From Neovahlkampfia damariscottae (lineage: Eukaryota > Heterolobosea > Selenaionea > Neovahlkampfiida > Neovahlkampfiidae), in the NCBI GenBank assembly GCA_016618085.1, contig JABLTG010000001.1, positions 65,461-129,460 on the forward strand: a stretch of DNA of 64,000 nt. The letters run 5' to 3'. The position numbers were made by a program, and so were the translations under genes. Positions 10,801 to 18,483 of this stretch are shown here, piece by piece (position 1 is the first letter of the stretch; the number at the start of each line of letters is the position of its first letter). Under the pieces are notes generated by a model. It made no database searches, was not told where the DNA came from, and worked only from the letters and a program-made list of their open reading frames with translations.

Positions 10801-13037
10801 ACTGAAGATGAAAGAAAACAATTTGTTTCTGAAATGAATTTGTTGCTGGGGAAAAAGTTCGTGAAGCAGTTTAAATTTTACCTTCATGACAAAAACCTTG
10901 AAGACTTTTTGAAATGTTTCTAAAATAACGCACCAAAAAATGATTTAAAAATTTAATCTATAATAATATTAATAATAATGGAATTTAAACTTACAATATT
11001 TGCTTCAAAAAAAGACAAAAATGGAAACAAAATTAAATTTTCAGATGAAGATGCCAATATATTATGCACATCAATATTATCAGATAAAGGAATATTAAAT
11101 AAGGATTCGACTCTTAGAATTAAAATATATAATGATGATTTAAATTTAAATGATGAACTGACCGACGATGTTTTTGATGGCGCCACTCCAGAATTTTTTG
11201 AAGATCAACCAATAGTGAAATTTGGTAATAAAAAAGATTAAAATATTTGTTAAATATATATAATGAATACTGAAATCATAGTTTTGATTATATTAAGTTC
11301 ACTGACATGTTTGTCATCACTTGTAGCACCAATTATAACGGCTGGAGTGGAATTCACACGAAGAATTGAGAAATCAAATTGCTGTGGTTCATCCATTGAA
11401 TTGACTCACATTAATGACCTTAAAGAAGATTTAAATCGAACAAAATCAGTTCATGAAGTTAAATTGAATGAACAAGAAGAACAAATTCAAAAATTAATGA
11501 ATTTGTTAAATGAAAAAAATTTATAAATTAAATATATAATGGGAATAATTTGTGGAGAATGTCATCTTTATGCATGTTCGGGTGATTCATATAAATGTAC
11601 AGGTAATTGTGGCAAATATATTTGTGCTCAGTGTGCATGTATTATTAATGATCATAATTTTTACGGACCAATTGGTTCTGACCCTTATGACGGTGATATT
11701 TTTTGTGATGATTGCCATCAGGGAAGTCATGAATGCTTTATTATCATTTCCGAACATGGTTGTTCTTTTGCGAAGAATCAATATAAAAACCCTGAAAATT
11801 TATCAATTGTAGAAAAATTTATTGTGGATTTACCCATATCATCCGGTGTTCAATCACAATTTTTAAAAAAAAAAAGAAATAAATATATTTCTAAAATTTA
11901 TATTAAAAACGTTACAAAAAAAGCAATTGAATTGTGGGGAAATTTTACGAAACCAATAAATTTACATATTGGAATTACAAAATTATTAAATAATCATGAT
12001 TTCACAAGAAAAATCGAAGAAAATTTGCATCCAATAAATTGCACTAAATATGAAATTAATTATGGATTTCAGAAAGGATTAGACGAAGTTATTGAACAAA
12101 AAATTAACAATCTGAGGAGAAATGGGAAGAAAAAAATGAGTTATGAGGAATGTTTAAAATCAGAAATCAAAATTTGAAAAACGGGAAACAGAGTTTTTTT
12201 TGATAAAAAATTTCAAGATGGTCCAGTGGAGAGGAAAACCGACGTTCTCAGCTCACCAGAATCAAAAAACCTTGATATGTCAATTCGGGAAAGACCCCAC
12301 TTACTTGATATCTTTGGAGAAATATGTGAACCACATATTTCTCAATCAAAATTTGTTGAAAACTGCTTAAGTTTGAATGATGTAAAAAATATTATTTGAA
12401 CTTATTATTTAGCATCACGACATTGATTTAGATTTCTTATTTTACGATAATTTGATTGAATTGTGTGCTGACCATTCAAAATCATTGGAATTACAATTAG
12501 GAAATATCTACAATAAAAAGAAATACAAACCAAAAAATATGATACATTTGTAAACAAAAAGTATTCTTTAATCAGTTTACTAGGTATTTTGATTCTATCG
12601 TTCTTTGTTATTGTCAATATGAATACTTGAAACCACATGTTGATTTGATGATTGAGAAATCAATTTCAGCATTGATTAATGAAAATTTTATGAACAAAGA
12701 AGAATGGGAGTTTAAATTTCCACTTCTTATTCTGGGTATTTTGACAAAAGTGAATTTTGAAAAAGTTGATAAAAGATTTCAAGAATTTGGAAGAATATTT
12801 TTTGATGCAGTCAAGAGTCGTGTTGAAATTTTCTCTGAAAAATATGAACTTGGAATAATTTATGATGCATTATTTGATTTGATTCTCAATCACTCTGGGT
12901 ATTCAAGTTTGAATTTTTTACCAAATTTTGAAATTCAAGAAAAATCTCAAATTCATATTTGGTTGAATGGTGGGTATTTGGAACTAGTACTCAGTGGGTT
13001 GAAAAAGTGTCACGATATTTCCTTCAAATTCAAATGA
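7860..13037 (+). CDS. Helical (HEAT-like) repeat protein, interrupted by a mobile element
   Basis: A string of exons reads as an all-alpha protein with repeated amphipathic helices, like HEAT/importin-type proteins; no exact family is recognised. Coding pieces: 7860 to about 8368, 8412-8539, 8571-8846, 8883 to about 9282, and after the inserted element about 12309-12381, 12413-12549 and 12584-13037. Introns of 31-36 nt fit at 8540-8570, 8847-8882, 12382-12412 and 12550-12583. Two joins do not work cleanly. The phase across 8369-8412 is off by one, and one base seems missing at the A run near 8802. These could be assembly errors or signs of decay after the insertion. The 3-kb element lies in the middle of an exon. 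A donor-like GTAAGT at 9283 and a phase-matching AG at about 12325 could let it be removed by splicing. Confidence 0.6.
9279..9366 (+). repeat. Left terminal inverted repeat
   Basis: Begins TCAAGTAAGTGGGG and contains GAATTGACATATCAAGG and CTGAGAACGTCGG. It matches the reverse complement of 12221-12308 at about 89% including one indel. The G+C content of the first 80 nt is clearly above the surroundings. The GTAAGT near its outer edge equals a consensus host splice donor. Confidence 0.9.
9367..10007. other. Non-coding left arm of the element
   Basis: About 640 nt without a credible reading frame. It holds a degenerate direct repeat: the exact 16-mer CAAATTTAATGTTTCA occurs at about 9723 and 9879, each after CATTCCATT, within blocks of about 55 nt. 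This may be regulatory or a replication-related region of the element, but nothing proves that. Confidence 0.45.
10008..10690 (+). other. Packaging-ATPase-like region (A32/FtsK-HerA type) of the element
   Basis: The region shows the hallmarks of viral genome-packaging ATPases. There is a Walker A motif (APSQSGKTT), a Walker B-like stretch ending in acidic residues (FVIFDDC), a YRHPNL segment, and a sensor-like ATQYIYRIPT followed by IRECATFF. In the family this enzyme pumps DNA into capsids. It is part of a fossil element and appears to carry about one break. Confidence 0.75.
10687..10923 (+). other. Small reading frame of the element (78 residues)
   Basis: A short lysine-rich frame directly after the ATPase region, with an AT-rich AATATATAATG context at its start. 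No family is recognised. It shares the upstream motif with its downstream neighbours, which suggests the same kind of promoter. Confidence 0.5.
10978..11241 (+). other. Small acidic reading frame of the element (87 residues)
   Basis: An acidic frame (many D and E, especially the C-terminal half with DELTDDVFDG). No domain is recognised. It is separated from its neighbours by only 20-55 nt, in keeping with tight viral-type gene packing. Confidence 0.5.
11263..11526 (+). other. Membrane/coiled-coil reading frame of the element (87 residues)
   Basis: An N-terminal hydrophobic segment (IIVLIILSSLTCLSSLVAP) is followed by a CCGSS motif and a C-terminal heptad-like coiled coil. It could be a small membrane protein of the element; no family is recognised. 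TAAATATATATAATG precedes it. Confidence 0.5.
11539..12177 (+). other. Zinc-binding reading frame of the element (212 residues)
   Basis: The N-terminal 70 residues carry paired cysteines spaced as in RING/PHD-type zinc folds (CGEC, C-x5-C, CGKYICAQC, FCDDC-x5-HEC). The remainder is lysine-rich with no recognised domain. It is the last frame before the right terminal repeat, and TAAATATATAATG precedes it. Confidence 0.55.
12221..12308 (-). repeat. Right terminal inverted repeat
   Basis: The inverted partner of 9279-9366. It ends CCCCACTTACTTGA on the plus strand. Host coding sequence of the interrupted helical-repeat gene resumes directly after it. Confidence 0.9.
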
Positions 13038-13135
13038 AATTGAAAATAAAATCTTTTTTGCTCCTCCAAAGTTCAATGGATATTTTCTAGAAGTCTTTCT
13101 GTGGAAAACAATACACAAAACAAAAAAAATAAAAA

Positions 13136-13351
13136 TTAATTTGAATTATTTGATACATAATTTGATGGAAAGAAACCTATTTCACCAGTTTTTGAATTTC
13201 TTCCATTCCACCAACCTGAGTCGTCCTTTGAAAGAATTTGAATTAAATCACCTGCATTAAAACTTATTTCTGAACTATCTGTGGCAATGAAATCGTATTT
13301 AGCGTATACTTCACCTAAAATATTTCCTTGTTCATCAGCTGTCAAAGACAT
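13136..13351 (-). CDS. Stand-alone SH3 domain protein
   Basis: About 70 residues that are nearly all one SH3 domain: AKYDF (ALYDY motif), then SSEISFNAGDLIQIL, DDSGWWNGR and GFFPSNYV, so all the proline-peptide-binding aromatic residues are present. I chose the start at MSLTADEQG (13351) because the frame upstream (to 13423) has no SH3 content and a hydrophobic stretch. It may act as an adaptor, or it may be one exon of a longer protein. It ends about 100 nt from the converging helical-repeat gene. Confidence 0.75.
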   Translation of the reverse strand: MSLTADEQGNILGEVYAKYDFIATDSSEISFNAGDLIQILSKDDSGWWNGRNSKTGEIGFFPSNYVSNNSN

Positions 13352-13428
13352 GAAAAAAAAATGGAAAGTATGATTGGATAAGAAAGTTGAACAAAATTTG
13401 AAACCAATTTGTGTAAAATTCACTCAAT

Positions 13429-14406
13429 TTATTTTTTAAATTTGAAATTGAGATCGAAACACTTCTCAGGAATCAACAAAGTTTTTGGATTATACGACCA
13501 CAAACAAATTGATTTGAACTTATCACCAGTAATAATCAGGTCATCAGCAAGCAATAAAGAACTATACACATAACCCTTGTTGTCTGTAACAGTGAAAGTA
13601 TCCAAAAAATAATAATCTAGTTTCCTGTCTAAAATGGTCATCTGTCCATTGTATAAAGTCACAAGAAGTTTAGATTCTGGTAATGGTAATATTGAAGCAA
13701 TAGATGATCCCATTGATATTTCAAATTTAATTTCCCATTTGATCGTATCAATCACAACTAAATATCCAGAATGTGTTCCAACGAATAATAAGTCTTCATT
13801 TCTATCATAGGTTTGAATGATGCATTTTACAAAACTTTTGGATTTAAATTCTTTGAATATTGAATGATCAAAATAATTTCTAATGAAATAATGACCAGAA
13901 ATACCTCCATGTGAGTAATACTTATCTTCAATGTTTAAAATATGAAATACCCATTCATCGTTAGATAAACTCAGTACTTTTGTTGGCTTGGGGTCTTTTG
14001 AATTAAATATATTAGAAACTTTCCAAATTTTCAATTCTGTTTGTGGTTTGCTTCCTGTTATAATATGTCCATCAGAAAAATAACAACAACTTCTTGTCCA
14101 TTCTTTGTAAGGCAAGAAAGAACAAATTTTTTTGTTTTTTCTCCAAATAGCAAAATGTTCCTTCCCGTGACTTATTAAATCACCATTTGGTAAAAATAAA
14201 ATTTTTGAAATTTTTTTTGGTGAACAAGCATCAATGGTGTTTTTTATTTCGAATGTATCAAGGTCCAAGTACAAAATTAAACCTTTTATTGTTGATGCTA
14301 TCAGTTGGTGATATTCTCTATCTAGCAGAATACATGTTATTCCTTCTTCAAAAAATTGTTTTTTGATGAGTTTACAGTTAACGATACTCATAACAGAAAA
14401 AAACAA
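13429..14406 (-). CDS. WD40-like beta-propeller protein
   Basis: A 325-residue single-exon protein built of repeated beta strands spaced like WD40 repeats: GLILYLDLDT, HFAIWRK, LKIWKV, GYLVVID, GQMTILD and ICLWSYN, each preceded by a strand such as DLIITGD or LLFVGTHSG. The repeats are degenerate, with few true WD dipeptides. A propeller scaffold for protein interactions is inferred; the partner is unknown. The start may be MSIVNCKL, five residues after the first ATG. Confidence 0.7.
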   Translation of the reverse strand: MFFSVMSIVNCKLIKKQFFEEGITCILLDREYHQLIASTIKGLILYLDLDTFEIKNTIDACSPKKISKILFLPNGDLISHGKEHFAIWRKNKKICSFLPYKEWTRSCCYFSDGHIITGSKPQTELKIWKVSNIFNSKDPKPTKVLSLSNDEWVFHILNIEDKYYSHGGISGHYFIRNYFDHSIFKEFKSKSFVKCIIQTYDRNEDLLFVGTHSGYLVVIDTIKWEIKFEISMGSSIASILPLPESKLLVTLYNGQMTILDRKLDYYFLDTFTVTDNKGYVYSSLLLADDLIITGDKFKSICLWSYNPKTLLIPEKCFDLNFKFKK

Positions 14407-14995
14407 CCAATAAAATTCAAGATAGCTAGTTTTGAGTTTTATTCCTTTGAATTGAATATTTTTAAGATTTGAATGTTTTTAGATACTTCATTATTTTTGA
14501 CCAATCACCTAATATACTTGATCATTGAAATAAACTTCTTTGTGAAGTTTATGATGACAAAAACAAGTTAACTGAGAAGGTGAAAACTTTCTATGATGGT
14601 TAAAACTACAAAAGAAGAACATTTTGGTGTTTGTTTGAAATTTAAACGATAAAATTAAGTGATGATTTTAAAGATCAGATACTACTGAAAATATTCATGT
14701 TGAAAGTTTACACTTCACTTATCTGATAATTTTATCTGTTTTTTTTTTCAAAATAAACAAAAAAACATAATTAACACAAAAGGTTGTCAAAAATAAAAAA
14801 GTTCAAATTTGGAAGTTGAAATTCAATCATTGTTATTACTCCGAGGTATTTTTTGACATGGAAAAACGAAGGTAAGTTACTAAAGATTAATAGGAATGAT
14901 GGAAGTTTAATTTGCTTTCGTGGGCGTTTTGGCAAAGCTGAATGTTTCATTCAACATTTGTCTCATTCTCTTCTAATTCATGCAATAAATCAACT
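14407..14995. other. Intergenic, no gene seen
   Basis: About 590 nt between a WD40-like gene and an RWP-RK gene. It is AT-rich with no frame above 60 codons that looks coding. A loose inverted pair (GATAAAATTA near 14648 and TAATTTTATC near 14730) is the only structure I noticed. Confidence 0.5.
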
Positions 14996-15349
14996 TTATT
15001 TTTTCTGGTTTTCAACATCTTTTAAAAACTCTTGAAATGAGGGCAGTATTCTGGTTGCCTTTTCTTCTTTCTTTGCTTTTGGTTCTTTTTGCTTCATTTT
15101 TTTTCCTTTCTTTACATGTTCAACTGGACCGTATAAATTCTTGAACTTTCCATCTTGAACACCAATTCCATTTGTTTTGTAGTGATATGGCCACCTAGAG
15201 ATTCCCAGATGAACCATATTGGCCTTCAATTTGGGTCTTGAAAGATTTAACATTGAAGTAGCGATGTCAAACGGATAAACAAAGTAAGGCTTTAGTTCCT
15301 CCATTGTCAGAAACCCCTTTTCCTCCTCAGTTGGAGGTGCTTTGTCCAT
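14996..15349 (-). CDS. RWP-RK-like domain protein, 117 residues
   Basis: The region YPFDIATSMLNLSRPKLKAN...LGISRWPYHYK matches the RWP-RK motif: helix, helix, then a basic DNA-binding turn with RWP followed by Y-H-Y-K in place of the usual RK. A lysine-rich tail follows (KKGKKMKQKEPKAKKEEK). RWP-RK proteins are DNA-binding regulators in plants and several amoebae, so a nuclear role is likely. It is the most divergent of three such small proteins in the window. Confidence 0.6.
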   Translation of the reverse strand: MDKAPPTEEEKGFLTMEELKPYFVYPFDIATSMLNLSRPKLKANMVHLGISRWPYHYKTNGIGVQDGKFKNLYGPVEHVKKGKKMKQKEPKAKKEEKATRILPSFQEFLKDVENQKK

Positions 15350-15799
15350 CTTTTGTTCGGCTAAAATTAGTAGAAAAATTTCCTAATGCATCTATAAATG
15401 CTAAATTTGGAAGAAATGAAAACCAAATCTGAATTCTGCTTCTTCGTGCTTTAAACAGCTCAAAACTTGATTGCTGTAGTATTTTTTTCAATTCTAAGAG
15501 AAAACAACAACGGCTTTTTCTTTACTTTTGGAAATCACTTTTTCCTCATTTTAACATTCAATTTTTCCGTTGATTTTCATTTGCTGCGAGGAAAAATCAA
15601 TTTTTCTTGTTTTTCATTTGTTAAGAATACATGTCTTGATTTGCACTGAAGACACAAATGGATACATGAATTTGAATATTGGTATTTATTGACTCAACAA
15701 AGAAATAAACCATGGAATCCAGAGAAAATGAACGTGTCACGTTCTTCAGACTTGTTGTGAGTGTTTTATAAAAGTTTATTCGTTTAACATAAGAATTCT
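15350..15799. other. Intergenic, no gene seen
   Basis: About 450 nt with T-rich stretches. A plus-strand 60-codon frame at 15467 is compositionally non-coding (F and N runs). No RNA gene signal was found. Confidence 0.5.
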
Positions 15800-16262
15800 T
15801 TATTTTTGTTTCTTCAAACTTCTTGAAATATCAAAAATGGAAAAAATCAATTCAACAAGTATTCTTAATGCAATAACGCCTACAACCAAACCAAATAAAA
15901 GAGTTGGAATATAAAGCAATTTAAAAACAGCCAAATTTATCAATCTACGAGTATTTGAAAGATCTCTTAATCCTGCAATCAATACATAAACCACTGAACT
16001 GTTTTTTTTTAAAGTGAAAAGAAAAATGCGTTTTACATGATTGAAAAGAGAAACATTGAAATTAAAGTGACATAATAAAATAATTTTGTTAAAAATAAAC
16101 CAACTTTAAAATTTAAAATTTCAAAAAAATAAAACCATGTTCGAATAGCTATTGGTTGTACAATTAATTTTTTTTTTTTTTTACCAAAGGATTAAAAGCT
16201 TTAAAAGAGATCGGAAGATTTGGTATTTTCTCAATATCTTCTATTGTATCATCAAAACTCAT
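15800..16262 (-). CDS. Small multi-pass membrane protein (DUF4282-like?)
   Basis: A first exon begins at 16262 (MSFDDTIEDIEKIPNL). A middle exon holds a hydrophobic segment (from about 16152 to 16038). The last exon (16001-15800) holds two more, ending ELIFSIFDISRSLKKQK. A 38-nt intron at about 16002-16039 joins the last two cleanly. The first join, across the A/T runs near 16150-16184, does not keep frame as written, so an assembly indel in the homopolymer or a missed site is likely. The last segment vaguely recalls bacterial DUF4282 proteins (R-x2-E-L pattern). Function unknown. Confidence 0.55.
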
Positions 16263-16419
16263 TTTATTTTCAGTCAGTTTTGTTGTTGTTTTGGAAAGTA
16301 AAGAATGGAAATTATTGGACAAAATTTGAATGCTTTTAAGATACTTCCATGACGAATTAATAGATATTTACAAACACTCAAAAGAAGAAAAGTTGAATTA
16401 AAATTAATACGTTCATTCT

Positions 16420-17300
16420 CTAACAATTCCATCTTCTTGCAATAAAAAAATTAAATAAATTTGACAAGTGATCAATTTGTTCAATGTGACTATTGGCTGT
16501 ATTTCCTTTGTATCCTTCAACATGAAATCCATTTTTTCTACCTTCAGTTTGAGGCTGAATTACTCGTCCAAATCTATTTTTGAAGACATAATATTCATTC
16601 AATGAAGCTGAATTTCTTGAAACATTAACATTTTTCATGATATAATTTGCAGCATCTGTTGAACTTGAATATGGAGGTACAATTGAAGAATGTGAAATAA
16701 CCATTAATTTACCAGAAGAAACAGCCTTTTTAGCAAAATCAACAAATGGTTGATGTTGCACTGGATCAGGTTTTCCAGCAGGTCCATAATGAATTCCATC
16801 AATAATCACAACAGAATCCAAATCAATCCTTTGACTGTTTAAATGTTTTTGTATTGGTGCATATCCAGCGGAAAATGAACCCATTGCGATTCTACCTATC
16901 TTTACAAGACTCCCATATTCCTTTTTAATGAACAAATTTATATTTTCTAAAGAGAGTTTAACAAAATTATCTCCTCCAAATTTTTTTAACATAGCTTGAG
17001 ATAAACCTGGAGTATCACATACCAGAAATAATCCTTTGATTCCAGACTCTTGAAATCTTTGTGGAACGACACCTCTATGGTATTTTTTTAATAATTTTTT
17101 TTTTACCTGAGCTGTATGACAACGTCAATGGTTGAATTGTTTTTCACTGGATTTTCTTCAGGCTGGTAAAATTTACACTCAGGGTATATTCTTGTTGTAC
17201 TTTGTTTATATGTTACTTTTGGTTGTATTCCACATGATTTTGAGGTTGAAACTAAAAGAAAAGAAAAAATGAACCACAACAATGTCAGTACTTTACACAT
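16420..17300 (-). CDS. Secreted alpha/beta-hydrolase-like protein
   Basis: Exon 1 (17300-17107) starts with a signal peptide (MCKVLTLLWFIFSFLLVSTS). A 32-nt intron at 17075-17106 is followed by exon 2, giving about 280 residues. Exon 2 has the order expected of an alpha/beta hydrolase: LFLVCDTPG (first strand), IGRIAMGSFSAGYAP (nucleophile-elbow-like, S-x-S-A-G), VVIIDGIHYGP, then LMVISHSS and a late HIEQIDHL histidine. A preceding in-frame ATG exists at 17378, but the signal peptide favours 17300. The substrate is unknown. The protein is probably extracellular or lysosomal. Confidence 0.65.
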
Positions 17301-17406
17301 GTTTTTTAACCAATGAAAAATTGTTAAAAAAAAGTTTTCAACAGGAATTGAATCTGTGGAAATTGAGTTCATAACCAAAGTGCCAGGAGTAAAAATACCA
17401 AAAAAA

Positions 17407-17524
17407 GCTTACAACACTCCCGGTTCCCAGGTGGTCTCCCACCCTAGTACTAGGAGAGCCTGTAGGAGCTTAACTTCGCAAATCGGACGGGATGCGGTGT
17501 ATTCTCCTAAGTATGGCCGTAAGC
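17407..17524 (-). rRNA. 5S rRNA, copy 2
   Basis: 118 nt identical to copy 1 at 1961-2078, again on the minus strand and followed by a T run. The downstream flank (AGTAAAAATACCAAAA and GAGTTCA...CAAAGTG on the plus strand) is shared with copy 1 for about 40 nt, so the duplicated unit was larger than the gene. Confidence 0.97.
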
Positions 17525-17540
17525 GAAAGAAAGAATGAAC

Positions 17541-17550
17541 AACACAAACT
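17541..17550 (-). promoter_or_regulatory. Conserved decamer upstream of 5S copy 2
   Basis: AGTTTGTGTT, 16 nt away from the 5S start, exactly as at copy 1. The spacer sequences differ between the copies, so the conserved block stands out. Confidence 0.5.
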
Positions 17551-17595
17551 CATAACGGATTTTCTTTGAGAAAAAATGTTATTGAACTCTACAAT

Positions 17596-18444
17596 TCATT
17601 TCCAAAGTTTTACGCAATTATCTTGTCCTCCTGAGACCACAACTGATTTTCCATTCTTCACTTTCACTAAATCTAAAGATCTGATGGGTTCTGAATGACC
17701 AATCAGACAATCCTCTTCATAGTACCCATGTAAGTTCCATTTTCTGATCGTTTTATCAGCAGATGATGTAAAAATAGACTCATCATCTCTCAATATTCTA
17801 CTTAATGACATTTTGTGACCTGATACAGTTGAAATAGATGACTTAACTGTCAAATCAAAAATTTTCCAAGTTGAGTCTTTTGATGCAGTAAACATGAAAT
17901 TTTCATAATTACAAATGGATAAAATTTCTCCTTTATGATCATTTTTCTGATATATTTTCTTCAAATTTTCATCAAAACATGATAAACCATCTTGTGAAGC
18001 AGTGAATAAATTTTCATCGAGAATCAACATATCATTGACAGGATTTGAGTGTTCAAATGTCGAAATTTCTTTAAGTTTTTTTAAATCCCAATGTTTTATC
18101 GTCTTATCATAACTTCCAGAAAAAAAATTCGAATTGTTTTCTTTGTGTGAATTTGCAAAACATTTCACTTCTTGTTTGTGTGCTTTAAAAGTGTTCATAA
18201 TTTTCATATTTTGGATAATTTGAATATAACCATCATGATAGCCTACTAATAAAAAATTTTCTTCTGGAAAGTATTTTAAGGAGTAAATACTTCCATAATC
18301 CTCTTTCATTTCCAATTTTGTTTCTTTTTGAGTTTTTAAATCAATTTCATACAAATTCTTGCAACCAAAATATACTTTGAATTTATTTGAAGCAATTGTT
18401 CTGACTTTATCGTTTAAATTTTCATAGGTGTGAAAGCACTTCAT
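17596..18444 (-). CDS. WD40 repeat protein
   Basis: About 280 residues with six or seven clear WD40 repeats: NFFSGSYDKTIKHWD, NLFTASQDGLSCFD, FMFTASKDSTWKIFD, SIFTSSADKTIRKWN and VVSGGQDNCVKLWK. The GH-...-D-...-W pattern makes a closed propeller likely. I prefer the start at MKCFHTYEN (18444), since the twelve residues upstream are hydrophobic and atypical. It resembles the generic WD40 scaffolds of protists; no orthologue can be assigned. It ends about 70 nt from 5S copy 2. Confidence 0.85.
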   Translation of the reverse strand: MKCFHTYENLNDKVRTIASNKFKVYFGCKNLYEIDLKTQKETKLEMKEDYGSIYSLKYFPEENFLLVGYHDGYIQIIQNMKIMNTFKAHKQEVKCFANSHKENNSNFFSGSYDKTIKHWDLKKLKEISTFEHSNPVNDMLILDENLFTASQDGLSCFDENLKKIYQKNDHKGEILSICNYENFMFTASKDSTWKIFDLTVKSSISTVSGHKMSLSRILRDDESIFTSSADKTIRKWNLHGYYEEDCLIGHSEPIRSLDLVKVKNGKSVVVSGGQDNCVKLWK

Positions 18445-18483
18445 AAATAAAACGTTTTTGATTGGATAAAATAAAAACACAAT

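Larger units (their letters stand above)
9279..12308. mobile_element. Reduced Polinton-like/virus-like element (fossil)
   Basis: A 3.0-kb insertion bounded by terminal inverted repeats of about 88 nt, lying inside a host exon. It holds a packaging-ATPase-like region and four further small reading frames, all on the plus strand. No polymerase, integrase, protease or capsid gene was recognised, so it is a reduced, probably non-autonomous relative of Polinton-like viruses, virophages or other elements with an A32-type ATPase. The two ends differ at about 10 of 88 positions, so it is not brand new, or else its ends were never identical. I see no clear target-site duplication. Most small frames look whole and the ATPase region appears to have about one break. 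Confidence 0.75.

Noticed and set aside
9270-12320. Target-site duplication for the inserted element
   Set aside because: Short matches such as CTTG exist on both sides but do not sit at consistent distances from the inverted repeats, so none can be claimed.
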